A DNA stretch of 49,712 nucleotides from Verrucomicrobiaceae bacterium (GCA_027483175.1 JAIXVE010000060.1:1-49712), one strand, 5' to 3'; shown: positions 32,919-41,177, counted from the stretch's first letter. Translations and numbers: made by a program. Notes: a model not told the origin generated them from the sequence alone.

Positions 32919-35585
32919 ATGACGACGCGAATCCGATCCATAATTGTGAGGGTGGTACGAATGATGTTGCTGGTTGCGGTGGTGGCCGGGGTGAGGGAGT
33001 CGGGGCGATGGCGGCGAGCGCAGGAGTTGCCGGTGGTGGGAGTGGCGGAGGTGGCGGCGGTGTTTCCGGGGGTGGCCGAGGTGGGAGTGCGGGATCCGGG
33101 GAGCGGGCGTCAGGTGGTGAAGGGGGCGGATGGCCGGGAGATTGGGAGTGTGTGTCTGACATTGCCTGGGCAGCGGGAGGTGAGGGGATACAGTGGGCCG
33201 ACGCAGGTGCTGGCTGGGTTGTGGCCGGATGGGCGGTTGGCTGGGTGGACGATACTGGCGAGTGGGGAGACGCCGGAGCATGCTGGGATGGTGGCGGGGA
33301 GTGAGGTATTTCGTCGGCATCTGGATGGATGGAAGGCTGGGGAGCGGGTGCCGGAGATGCCGGTGGTGGCTGGGGCGACGCTGACGGCGACGGCGGTGAG
33401 GGAGGCGCTGGTGCGGATGTTGTCGGAGCCGGTGCGGGGGACGTCGCTGCGGTTTCCTGAGGGGCCGGATCTGGCGGAGGCGAGGGAGTTGTTTCCCGGG
33501 GCGGTTGGGTTGGTGGAGACGGGTGGGCGGTGGCGTGTGGAGGATGAAGGGGGGCGGGTGGTGGGCTGGTTGCTGCGGAGCGGGCCGGTGGCTGATGGGG
33601 TGAGGGGTTATCAGGGGCCGACGGAAGTGTTGTGCGGGCTGGATGCGGGTGGGGAGCGGATTGCGGGGGTGCGGTTGAGGAGGAGTTATGACAATGAGCC
33701 GTATGTGGGGTATGTGAGGGAGGATCTGGGTTGGCTGGGGAGTTTTCGGGGGCTGACGCTGGCGGAGATGGCGGCGATGGATTTTGAGAAGGCGGGAGTG
33801 GAGGGGGTGAGCGGGGCGACGCTGACGAGTTATGCGGTGGCGGCGAGTTTGAAGGCGGTGAGTGCGGCGGCGGAGGTGCCGGTGGTTGATAAGGGAGTGG
33901 GAGGTGAGGGGCGGTGGGCGTGGCGGTGGGAGGATGTGGTGCTGGTGCTGGTGGTGGTGGGTGGGGTGGTGATGGGGATGACGAAGTTGCGTGGGCGGGA
34001 GCGGGTGAGGAAAGTGTGGCAGGCGGTGCTGGTGGTGGTGCCTGGGTTGTGGCTAGGGAGCATGGTGGCGCTGCCGCAGCTGGCTGGGTGGATGGAGCAC
34101 GGGGTTTCATGGCGAGCGGGTTTGGGGATGTTGGTGATGGCGTCGGTGGCGCTGTTGATGCCGTGGGCGACGGGGAGGCAGGTGTATTGCCATCAGATTT
34201 GTCCGCATGGAGCGGCGCAGACGTGGGTGGGGCGGCTGGGGGTGAAGAAGCTGGTGGTGCCGGTGCGATGGCACGGGGTGCTGCGGAGAGTGCCGGGGGT
34301 GCTGCTGGTGGCGGCGGTGTTGTCGGTGGTGTTTGCGTGGGGATGGCCGCTGGCGTCGATGGAGCCGTTTGATGCGTGGGTGCCGCGGGTGGCTGGGGTG
34401 GCGTCGCTGGTACTGGCGGTGGCTGGGCTGGCGGCTGCGGCGGTGGTGCCGCAGGCGTATTGTCAGTATGGTTGTCCGACGGGGGCGTTGCTGAGGTATG
34501 TGAGGTCGAGCGGGCTGGTGGACCGGTTGGGGTGGCGGGATGGGGTGGCGATGTTGTGTGCGGTGGCGGCGTGGGTGCCGGTGTGGCAGTATCGGGTGAT
34601 GGGTGGGGCTGGGGCTGGTGGGTCGGTGGGAGTGGCGGTGCCGACGCGGGTGGCGGGGATGGCGTTTGGGACCTCGTGGAGCGTGTCGCTGCGGGAGCCG
34701 GTGCCGGAAGGGCTGGGGGTGGAGTTGGAGACGGCGTTGGGGGAATTGGAGAAGGAGTTGTCGTGCTGGCGGGGAGATTCGGTGATTTCGGTGTTCAATG
34801 GGTTGGCTGGGCCGGTGGAGTTTCCGGTGCCGGGGCGGGTGAGCGAGTTGGCGGGCGTGGCGGCGGGGATCAGTCGGGCGACGGGGGGGGCGTTTGACTG
34901 CACTATGGGGCCGCTGGTGCGGGCGTGGGGATTTGGGCCACCGCCGCATGGGGAGCGTGTGCCGGGTGAGGAGGAGCGGCGGCGGTTACTGGCGATGGCG
35001 GGTTGGGAGAAGCTGGGGGTTTCGGCTGGGAAGCTGGAGAAGCGGACGGCTGGGGTGACGCTGGATCTGACCCCGGTGGGGGAGGGAGCGGCGCTGGAGG
35101 CGATGGGGCGGGTGCTGGATGGGGCTGGGTTGGGGGAGTGGCTGATTTCGTTTGGCGGGGAGTTGAAGGCCCGTGGGGAGTGGCGGGTGGAGGTGGAGGA
35201 TTCGGGTCGGGAGGAAGTGCTGGTGGATGCGGCGATGTCGACGAGCGGGGTGCGGCGGGCGCGGCGCGGGGGGGTGAGTCATCTGATTGACGGGCGCACG
35301 GGTGTGCCGGTGCGGCATGACACCGTGTCGGTGACGGTGCGTCATGAGTCGGCGGTGGAGGCGGACGGGTGGGCGACGGCCTTGGCGGTGCTGGGGAGCG
35401 GCGAAGGCTTGGCGGTGGCGCGGCGCGCGGGGGTGGCGGCTCAGTTTGTGAGCGAGCGGAATGGGGCCGTGGAGGTGGAGACGAGCCCTGCGTGGGAGGA
35501 GGGCGGGTGGGCGCTTACCAGAAGCGTTCCATCATCCGGGCGAACGGACCTTTTTCCGAGTATTTCTGAGTCGAGCGCTGATTGA
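32919..35585 (+). CDS. NosR-like flavo-iron-sulfur protein fused to ApbE
   Basis: An 888-residue protein joining an electron-transfer protein to its own flavin transferase. A membrane anchor lies at about 13-25, followed by two FMN-binding domains. The first motif is AGATLTAT (151-158) and the second the canonical SGATLTS (298-304), where Thr303 would carry covalent FMN. About five membrane segments (338-555) contain the two NosR-type CxxxCP motifs, Cys424/Cys428 and Cys515/Cys519. Residues 576-855 form an ApbE domain (FAD:protein FMN transferase) with FDCTMGPLVRAWGF, DLTPVGEGAALE (716-727), SFGGEL, STSG (774-777), HLIDGRTGVPV and the metal-binding ADGWATAL (815-822). The usual Lys of the D-x5-KG motif is Glu722. 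ApbE acts outside the cytoplasm. The last 71 bases overlap the convergent cyclophilin gene. Confidence 0.85.
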   Translation: MTTRIRSIIVRVVRMMLLVAVVAGVRESGRWRRAQELPVVGVAEVAAVFPGVAEVGVRDPGSGRQVVKGADGREIGSVCLTLPGQREVRGYSGPTQVLAGLWPDGRLAGWTILASGETPEHAGMVAGSEVFRRHLDGWKAGERVPEMPVVAGATLTATAVREALVRMLSEPVRGTSLRFPEGPDLAEARELFPGAVGLVETGGRWRVEDEGGRVVGWLLRSGPVADGVRGYQGPTEVLCGLDAGGERIAGVRLRRSYDNEPYVGYVREDLGWLGSFRGLTLAEMAAMDFEKAGVEGVSGATLTSYAVAASLKAVSAAAEVPVVDKGVGGEGRWAWRWEDVVLVLVVVGGVVMGMTKLRGRERVRKVWQAVLVVVPGLWLGSMVALPQLAGWMEHGVSWRAGLGMLVMASVALLMPWATGRQVYCHQICPHGAAQTWVGRLGVKKLVVPVRWHGVLRRVPGVLLVAAVLSVVFAWGWPLASMEPFDAWVPRVAGVASLVLAVAGLAAAAVVPQAYCQYGCPTGALLRYVRSSGLVDRLGWRDGVAMLCAVAAWVPVWQYRVMGGAGAGGSVGVAVPTRVAGMAFGTSWSVSLREPVPEGLGVELETALGELEKELSCWRGDSVISVFNGLAGPVEFPVPGRVSELAGVAAGISRATGGAFDCTMGPLVRAWGFGPPPHGERVPGEEERRRLLAMAGWEKLGVSAGKLEKRTAGVTLDLTPVGEGAALEAMGRVLDGAGLGEWLISFGGELKARGEWRVEVEDSGREEVLVDAAMSTSGVRRARRGGVSHLIDGRTGVPVRHDTVSVTVRHESAVEADGWATALAVLGSGEGLAVARRAGVAAQFVSERNGAVEVETSPAWEEGGWALTRSVPSSGRTDLFPSISESSAD

Positions 35586-36312
35586 GGCGTTCGGGCTGGA
35601 GTTCCGGGCTGTCTGGCGGGACGAGGCGGACGCTTTTGATTTCGAAGCGGCGGGTGGGGGTGTCGTTGGTGTCGACGGTCATGCCGGCGATGGCTTCGAG
35701 GGCTTCGAGGCCGTAGGTGACCTTGCCGAAGACGGAGTATTTGCCGTCGAGGGCTTTGGCGGAGCGGAGCATGATGTAGAACTGGCTGCCGCTGGCTTGT
35801 TTGTCTGGAGCGTCGATGGGGCCCTGGCGAGCCATGGCGATGGCTCCTTTGTCGTGGATGCCTTTGAGTTCCGGGGCGATGCGGTAGCCTGCGTCGGTGA
35901 GGCCCCATTCGGAGCGGCGGTTTTCGTCGCGGGAGGCTGGGTCGCCGGTCTGGACGAGGTAGCCGCGCATGGCGCGGTGGAAGGCGAGGCCGTCGTAGAA
36001 CTTGGCGTTCACGAGTTTCTGGAAATTGGCGACGGTTTTGGGTGCGATGTCCGGGCGCAGTTCCATGACGATTTTGCGGCGACCGCCGTTGATGTCGACG
36101 ACCATGACGGCGTGGTCGTAGGCGAGGCCGGGTTTGAGGTCGGCGGGGTTGGTGGTGCCTTGGGGTGAGGCTTCTTCTTCTGCGGGTGCCTTAGGGCGGA
36201 AGATGCCCATGGTTTTGTCTGCGGCGGTATTGACGGCTTTGCTGACGGTGCCGCACGAGGACAGCGCGGTGGCCGCGGAGGCCGCGAGGAGGAACCGGAA
36301 GTGGAGCGTCAT
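35515..36312 (-). CDS. Cyclophilin-type peptidyl-prolyl isomerase lipoprotein
   Basis: A 265-residue protein with a lipoprotein signal (lipobox LSSC, Cys20). The cyclophilin domain starts about residue 65 with VVDINGGRRKIVMEL and contains NFQKLV, YDGLAFHRAMRGYLVQTGDP with the catalytic FHR arginine, a Gly/Ser-Gln-Phe-Tyr block (SGSQFYIML) and YSVFGKV. It folds or isomerises proteins in the periplasm. The C-terminal 35 residues (LNQRSTQKYSEKGPFARMME) extend past the domain and are encoded opposite the end of the NosR-ApbE gene. The start is fixed by the signal. Confidence 0.85.
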   Translation of the reverse strand: MTLHFRFLLAASAATALSSCGTVSKAVNTAADKTMGIFRPKAPAEEEASPQGTTNPADLKPGLAYDHAVMVVDINGGRRKIVMELRPDIAPKTVANFQKLVNAKFYDGLAFHRAMRGYLVQTGDPASRDENRRSEWGLTDAGYRIAPELKGIHDKGAIAMARQGPIDAPDKQASGSQFYIMLRSAKALDGKYSVFGKVTYGLEALEAIAGMTVDTNDTPTRRFEIKSVRLVPPDSPELQPERLNQRSTQKYSEKGPFARMMERFW

Positions 36313-36403
36313 AAGCGTGGCACGTTTGGTTTGGATGCGGGAAGGTCAAGGGACTTTCGCGGGGAGCGGTGAGGGGGGAGGAAGAAGGGATGACGCTTTT
36401 CTT

Positions 36404-36431
36404 TTGACAATGCGTTGGCGTTGATTAGGTG
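36404..36431 (+). promoter_or_regulatory. Candidate promoter of tRNA-Met
   Basis: A perfect TTGACA (36404-36409), then 16 bases, then TAGGTG (36426-36431) as a weak -10 box. The predicted transcription start is about 30 bases before the tRNA. Confidence 0.4.
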
Positions 36432-36468
36432 GATGCCCGCGCGTTGCTTGGCGACGGCGCTGGAAACC

Positions 36469-36543
36469 GGCAGGGTAGCTCAGCGGTAGAGCAGGGGACT
36501 CATAAGCCCTTGGTCGCGAGTTCGATTCTCGCCCTTGCCACCA
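36469..36543 (+). tRNA. tRNA-Met (CAT anticodon), CCA encoded
   Basis: A complete cloverleaf. The acceptor stem GGCAGGG/CCTTGCC has one G-T wobble; the D arm is GCTC-AGCGGTA-GAGC; the anticodon loop is CTCATAA with anticodon CAT; the T arm is GCGAG-TTCGATT-CTCGC, then discriminator A and encoded CCA (36541-36543). The anticodon stem GGGGA/GCCCT has an A31-G39 mismatch at the loop end. The first acceptor pair is G1-C72. Initiator tRNAs lack a Watson-Crick pair there and carry three G-C pairs next to the loop, so this is more likely an elongator tRNA-Met. A CAT tRNA later modified to read Ile cannot be excluded. Confidence 0.93.
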
Positions 36544-36610
36544 ATTTCATGGTGAATCGGTTTTCGGGAGAGGTTGCGTGGGTGAGGGGAGTGAGTTACG
36601 GCGGCGGGCG

Positions 36611-38548
36611 ATGAATGAGACGCTGAGCCGAAATGTTTTGCTGCATGGGACTGAGATTGCGCCGGATGGTGGGCGTGAGTTGAGAGCGGGGCCTTTGCGG
36701 ATGGTGCTGGGGGACGGGCAGGTGAGGCGGGTGATGCTGGGGGGGCGGGAGGTGGTGAGGCGGATCTACGGGGCGGTGCGGGACGGGTTCTGGAACACGG
36801 TGCCTGGGGAGATCAGCGGGATGCGGGTGGTGGAGGGGGATTGGGGATTTGTGGTGAAGTTTCGGTCTGAGCACCGGCAGTTTGAGGCTGATTTCACGTG
36901 GGAGGCGGAGATCACGGGGAGTGCGGACGGGACATTGAGGTATGTGTTTGAGGGACGTGCGGGGCGGACCTTTGCGCGGAACCGGATTGGGTTGTGTGTG
37001 CTGCATCCTGACGATCTGGCGGGGGCGGGATGCGAGGTGGAGCACGTGAGCGGGGAAGTGGCGGCGCGGGTGTTTCCGGGATTGGTGGATCCGATGCAGC
37101 CGGTGAGGGGTCTGCATGATTTCCGGGCGATTCGTTATGGGGTGGGTGAGGGAGTGGAGCTGGAGGTGAGGTGTGAGGGGGATGTGTTTGAGATTGAGGA
37201 TCAGAGGAACTGGACGGATGCGAGTTTCAAGACGTACAGCACGCCGCAGCGGATTCCGCTGCCGGGGACGATCCGTGAGGGGCAGGTGGTGAGGCAGGTG
37301 GTGACGGTTAGGTTGTTAGGTGAGGGCGCGGGGGGGCTGACGGCGGCGGAGCCGGCGGGTGCGGTGGGTGAGGTGGCGTTGCGGCTGAGTGGTGGGGAGG
37401 TTCCGCTGGTGAGGTATGGGCTTGGGGTGGCGGTGCCTGGGGCGAGAGTGCTGACGGAGGTGGAAGCCGGGCGGGTGGCGCAGGCTGGGGTGGCGTGGCT
37501 GCGGGTGGATCTGGACATGAGCGGGGAGGGCTGGAGGGAGACGTTAGGGGACGGGCTGGTGCAGGCGGGGTCGTGCGGGGCGAAGGTGGAGGTGGTGCTG
37601 CATCTGCCGGAGGAGCCGCGGGGAGTGCTGGAGATGCTGCGCGGGCTGGAGAGTGCGTGGAGCGGGCGGGTGGAGCGGTGGCTGGTGCTGACGAAGGGGA
37701 AGCCGGCGACGAGTGCGGCGGCGCTGACGGCGGCGCGGGAAGTGCTAGGCGGGACGGCTCCGGTGGGTGGCGGGACGGATGCGGATTTCTTTCAATTGAA
37801 CAACAACCGCCCGCCGGCTGGGCTGATGGATTTTGTGAGTGTGCCGCTGAGGCCGCTGGCGCATCAGTTTGACGAGGAGACCCTGTTTGAGAATCTGGGT
37901 GGGCAGCGGCATGTGCTGCGGGCGGTGGCGGCGGTGTTTCCGGGGGTGCCGGTGCATGTATCGCCGGTGAGTTTCCGGACGAGGGCGCAGAAGGGACCGC
38001 CGATGCCAGAGGGGCAGATGCCCGCGCAGGCGGATGTGAGGCAGATGGCGCTGGCTGGGGCGGCGTGGCTGCTGGGTTGTTTGAAGGCGGTGGGGGAGAC
38101 GGGAGCGGCGGGAGTGACGTTATTTCAGACGACGGGATTGCGGGGTGTGATGGAGACGGCGGGTGGGAGTGCGGTGCCGGGGGTGTTTCGATCGCTGCCT
38201 GGGGCGGTGTATCCGTGCTGGCATGTGCTGGCGGCGCTGGCACCGTTTGCGGGTGGGGTGATGCGGGTGGTGGAGAGCAGCGAGCCGCTGATGGCGGGAG
38301 GAGTGCTGGTGGAGCGGGATGGGCGGCGGCGGCTGCTGGTGATGAATGAGACGGCGGAGCGGCGGCGCGTGGTGATTCCGTCGGAGGTGAGAGGTGCGGG
38401 GTTGAGGTTCAAAGTGCTGGATGCTAGTGTGGCGGAAGCGGCGATGGTGGGGCCGGAGGCGTTTGTGGCTGGTGAGGCTGGAGTGGTGGTGGCGGAGGAT
38501 GGGGTGGTGGAGTTGGATGGGTATGCGGTGGCTTGGGCGGATTGCTGA
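36611..38548 (+). CDS. ApnL-like (D-apionate lactonase family) protein
   Basis: A 645-residue soluble protein without a signal peptide. The N-terminal beta-rich region has LRAGPLRMVLGDGQVRRV, IYGAVRDGFWNT, NRIGLCVLHP (about 127-137) and the conspicuous EDQRNWTDASFKTY (about 196-209). A TIM-barrel-like middle (VAWLRVDLDM, VEVVLHLPEEP, FQLNNNRPP) and a C-terminal beta domain (LLVMNETAERRRVVIP) follow, resembling a clan GH-A hydrolase. From memory these blocks match ApnL D-apionate lactonases, which open the lactone in apiose breakdown; this could not be checked and no other apn gene is near. The ATG at 36611 is preferred over an upstream GTG at 36578. The tRNA ends 67 bases before it. Confidence 0.5.
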   Translation: MNETLSRNVLLHGTEIAPDGGRELRAGPLRMVLGDGQVRRVMLGGREVVRRIYGAVRDGFWNTVPGEISGMRVVEGDWGFVVKFRSEHRQFEADFTWEAEITGSADGTLRYVFEGRAGRTFARNRIGLCVLHPDDLAGAGCEVEHVSGEVAARVFPGLVDPMQPVRGLHDFRAIRYGVGEGVELEVRCEGDVFEIEDQRNWTDASFKTYSTPQRIPLPGTIREGQVVRQVVTVRLLGEGAGGLTAAEPAGAVGEVALRLSGGEVPLVRYGLGVAVPGARVLTEVEAGRVAQAGVAWLRVDLDMSGEGWRETLGDGLVQAGSCGAKVEVVLHLPEEPRGVLEMLRGLESAWSGRVERWLVLTKGKPATSAAALTAAREVLGGTAPVGGGTDADFFQLNNNRPPAGLMDFVSVPLRPLAHQFDEETLFENLGGQRHVLRAVAAVFPGVPVHVSPVSFRTRAQKGPPMPEGQMPAQADVRQMALAGAAWLLGCLKAVGETGAAGVTLFQTTGLRGVMETAGGSAVPGVFRSLPGAVYPCWHVLAALAPFAGGVMRVVESSEPLMAGGVLVERDGRRRLLVMNETAERRRVVIPSEVRGAGLRFKVLDASVAEAAMVGPEAFVAGEAGVVVAEDGVVELDGYAVAWADC

Positions 38549-38550
38549 GT

Positions 38551-38584
38551 GAGAAGTGAGAAGTGAGAAGTGGGAAGTGAGAAG
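38551..38584 (+). repeat. GAGAAGT heptad repeat
   Basis: Tandem 7-base units: GAGAAGT at 38551, 38558 and 38565, GGGAAGT at 38572, then GAGAAG at 38579. It begins directly after the stop of the ApnL-like gene. Shorter runs of the same unit occur at 4422-4440 and 6610-6622. Confidence 0.8.
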
Positions 38585-38622
38585 GGCCGTTTGGTCGGAG
38601 GGGGGCTTTTTGGGAGGAGGCT

Positions 38623-38683
38623 AGCAGGCGCACTCCGTGCGCAGAGAGAGCTGCGATTCTAGCAGCAGTCCAGAGCCTGCGGC
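38623..38683 (+). repeat. Three-way-junction repeat, copy 2
   Basis: An outer stem (GCAGGC with GCCTGC) encloses GCGCAC-TCC-GTGCGC and GCTGC-GATTCTA-GCAGC. It is homologous to 6812-6872 over the whole length, with pairing kept where bases differ. It is followed by GGCTGCTGGTTCGG, a relative of the linker seen near 6680-6940. Confidence 0.65.
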
Positions 38684-38735
38684 TGCTGGTTCGGACGGGG
38701 CGTGTTGGGAGGGTGCTGTCAGGGGTAGAACGCGA

Positions 38736-38765
38736 ACAGGCGCACGGAGTGAACCGTGCGCCTGT
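38736..38765 (-). terminator. Probable pnp terminator hairpin
   Basis: A perfect 12-bp stem: ACAGGCGCACGG (38736-38747) and CCGTGCGCCTGT (38754-38765) around a 6-base loop. It lies 33 bases beyond the pnp stop on the minus strand. No strong T-run follows, so it may stabilise the 3' end or act with Rho. It contains GCGCACGGAGTG, the reverse complement of part of the nearby three-way-junction repeat. Confidence 0.6.
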
Positions 38766-38797
38766 GGCGGAATGGGATTTCCCGTTAGGGAGAGGCC

Positions 38798-40951
38798 TTA
38801 TTCGGCGGATGGAGCGGACTGGGCGTCAGCGGCGGCGTGCTGCTGTTCCTTTTCGCGGAGGAGAGCGCGGCGGCTCATTTTCACGCGGCCCTTTTCATCG
38901 ATGCCGATGCACTTGGCGGAGACGATGTCGCCGGTTTTGACGACGTCTTCGACTTTGTTGACGCGGAAGTCAGCGAGTTCCGAGATGTGGATGAGTCCAT
39001 CACGGCCTGGGAAGAGTTCCATGAAGGCACCGAAGTTGGTGGTGCTGACGACGCGGCCGGTGTAGGTGGCACCCACTTCCGCTTCGGCGAAGATATTGCG
39101 GACGAGGCGCATGGCGACGTCGAGCGATTCCTTGCGGACGGCGTAGATGTGGACCGTGCCATCGTCTTCGATGTCGATTTTGGCGCCGGATTCGGCCTGG
39201 ATGCCTTTGATGACCTTACCGCCGGGCCCGATGAGTTCGCCGATCCGATCTGGTGGGATCTTGGTGCTTTCGATGCGCGGGGCGTATGGGCTGAGTTCAG
39301 CGGGTTTGCTGATGGCGGCGTTCATCACCTTGATGATGTCGAGCCGAGCTTTGCGCGCCTTGTGGATGGCTTCCTCGAGGATGCTGAGGGGGATCCCTGG
39401 GAGTTTGAGGTCGAGCTGGTAGCCGGTGACGCCGGTTTCCGTGCCGCAGAGTTTGAAGTCCATGTCACCGAAGTGGTCCTCGCTGCCGAGGATGTCGATC
39501 ATGGTGAGGTAGCGCGACATTTTGTCGTTCTCGTCGAACTCGCTGACGAGGCCGACGGAGATACCGGCGACTGGCGAGGAGAGCGGGACACCGGCGGCGA
39601 GGAGAGCGAGGACGCCTGCGCAGGTGGTGGCCATGGAGGTGGAACCGTTGGATTCCATCACTTCACTGCTGATGCGGATGGCGTAGGGGAATTCCTTCTC
39701 TGAAGGGAGGACTGGGAAGATCGACTTCTCGGCGAGAGCGCCGTGACCGATTTCGCGACGATTCTGGCCGCCGAAGCGACCGGTCTCGCCCACGGAGAAC
39801 GGAGGGAAGTTGTAGTGGAGGAGGAAGCGCTTGCTGTCTTCGCCACCGGTATAGTTGTCGAATTCCTGGGCTTCGTCGAGCGGAGCGAGGGTGGTGAGGG
39901 CGACTGCCTGGGTTTCGCCGCGGGCGAAGAGGGCGGAGCCGTGGACGCGCGGGAGGACGTCGATTTCCGCGGTGAGAGGGCGGATTTCGTCGAGACCGCG
40001 ACCGTCGCAGCGCTTCTGCTTGTCGAGGATGGAGATGCGGAAGGCCTTTTTCTGGAGGTAGTCGAAGGCCTGGCTGATTTCGAAACCGCCGGCGTCCGGG
40101 TATTTGGCGAGGATGGCGGCTTTGACCTCATCCTTGAGTTCGCCGATGGCCTTGGAGCGAGCGGTTTTGCCGGGGGTGTAGATGGCGGCCTCGATGCGGG
40201 AACCGGCGACGTCGTAGGCGACTTCGAGGAGTTCGGCGCGGGCGTTGAGGAGTTTGAATTCGCGGACCGGTTTACCGCATTTGGCGCGGAGTTCCTTTTG
40301 GGCGGCGATGAGGGGTTGGACGGCGGCGTGTCCGAAGTGGAGCGCCTTGATGAATTCCTCGTCCGGGACTTCGAAGGCGTCGCCTTCGATCATGATGACC
40401 TCGTCTTCCGAGCCGACGTAGATGAGATCGATATCGCTGTCGAGGCGCTGGGAGTGAGTTGGGTTGGCGACGAACTGGCCGTTGACGCGACCGACGCGGA
40501 CTGCGCCGAACGGTTTGGCCATGGGGAGGTCCGAGAGGAAGACGGCGGCGGAAGCGCCGTTCATGGCGAGGACGTCGGAGTCATTTTCTCCGTCGGCGGA
40601 GAGGAGGAGCGCGACGATCTGGGTGTCGTAGAAATAGCCTTTAGGGAAGAGCGGGCGCAGCGGGCGGTCCGTCATCCGGCAGGTGAGGATTTCTTTTTCG
40701 GTGGGGCGGCCTTCGCGTTTGAAGTAGCCGCCTGGGAAGCGGCCTGCGGCGGACGCTTTTTCTTTGTATTCGACGCTGAGTGGGAAGAAGTCCTGACCGT
40801 CCTTGAGGTTGGTGGAGGAGACAGCGGTGACGATGACCATGGTGTCGCCGAGGCGGACAGTGACAGCGCCGTCCGCGAGGCGGGCGAGTTTGCCGGTTTC
40901 GATGGTGATCTGGGCGGAGCCGACCTGGCTCACAGTGGAATGGATACTCAT
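38798..40951 (-). CDS. pnp: Polyribonucleotide nucleotidyltransferase
   Basis: A 717-residue PNPase, full family length. In order it has the first RNase PH domain (residues about 10-145, with [18 protein letters not shown] and RPLRPLF), a helical linker, and the second RNase PH domain (about 310-540, with [31 protein letters not shown] and [19 protein letters not shown]). The KH domain has [11 protein letters not shown] (about 575-585) and the S1 domain [30 protein letters not shown]. PNPase degrades RNA phosphorolytically and is part of the degradosome. rpsO lies upstream, the arrangement found in many bacteria. The leader between them carries two hairpins, one of 21 bp. Confidence 0.97.
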   Translation of the reverse strand: MSIHSTVSQVGSAQITIETGKLARLADGAVTVRLGDTMVIVTAVSSTNLKDGQDFFPLSVEYKEKASAAGRFPGGYFKREGRPTEKEILTCRMTDRPLRPLFPKGYFYDTQIVALLLSADGENDSDVLAMNGASAAVFLSDLPMAKPFGAVRVGRVNGQFVANPTHSQRLDSDIDLIYVGSEDEVIMIEGDAFEVPDEEFIKALHFGHAAVQPLIAAQKELRAKCGKPVREFKLLNARAELLEVAYDVAGSRIEAAIYTPGKTARSKAIGELKDEVKAAILAKYPDAGGFEISQAFDYLQKKAFRISILDKQKRCDGRGLDEIRPLTAEIDVLPRVHGSALFARGETQAVALTTLAPLDEAQEFDNYTGGEDSKRFLLHYNFPPFSVGETGRFGGQNRREIGHGALAEKSIFPVLPSEKEFPYAIRISSEVMESNGSTSMATTCAGVLALLAAGVPLSSPVAGISVGLVSEFDENDKMSRYLTMIDILGSEDHFGDMDFKLCGTETGVTGYQLDLKLPGIPLSILEEAIHKARKARLDIIKVMNAAISKPAELSPYAPRIESTKIPPDRIGELIGPGGKVIKGIQAESGAKIDIEDDGTVHIYAVRKESLDVAMRLVRNIFAEAEVGATYTGRVVSTTNFGAFMELFPGRDGLIHISELADFRVNKVEDVVKTGDIVSAKCIGIDEKGRVKMSRRALLREKEQQHAAADAQSAPSAE

Positions 40952-41008
40952 GTTATTTGCTTTCTTATTTTCTGTTTTGGAAAGCGGGTGCCGGATCTTC
41001 TGGGAAAA

Positions 41009-41079
41009 TTTTCAGTTTTCAGATTTCATGCTTCTGAGGTCCGATGAGGAGGGAAGGATGAAACCTGAACACTGAAAAC
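41009..41079 (-). promoter_or_regulatory. Long stem in the pnp leader, built of heptads
   Basis: The arms at 41009-41029 and 41059-41079 are inverted copies; in the minus-strand transcript they pair over 21 positions with one A-G mismatch and one G-U wobble, enclosing a 29-base loop. The arm is three imperfect 7-base units (TTTTCAG, TTTTCAG, ATTTCAT). It lies 57 bases upstream of pnp. In E. coli a comparable long stem in the pnp leader is cut by RNase III in PNPase autoregulation; the same role here is inferred. Confidence 0.6.
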
Positions 41080-41108
41080 TCCGGCAGCCCGCGTGGTATT
41101 AACGCGAA

Positions 41109-41140
41109 ACCCCGCCGATGGGAACTCCAACGGGCGGGGT
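41109..41140 (-). terminator. Hairpin between rpsO and pnp
   Basis: ACCCCGCC (41109-41116) pairs with GGCGGGGT (41133-41140), 37 bases beyond the rpsO stop. Only TT follows on the minus strand, so it is likely a partial terminator or an RNA-stabilising stem that lets some transcription continue into pnp. Confidence 0.5.
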
Positions 41141-41177
41141 GCGCGTCAAATTCATTGCGATGGCCTGACGGGCGCGG

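Noticed and set aside
32919-35585. Assignment as NosR proper of a denitrification operon
   Set aside because: No nosZ, nosD, nosF or nosY nearby and the ferredoxin-type four-cysteine clusters of NosR are not visible; only the CxxxCP motifs and FMN domains are shared.
36469-36543. Initiator tRNA-Met
   Set aside because: The first acceptor pair is G1-C72 and the anticodon stem lacks the three consecutive G-C pairs next to the loop, so elongator type is more likely.
38551-38584. Possible CRISPR array
   Set aside because: The repeat unit is only 7 bases and directly tandem, without spacers or cas genes.
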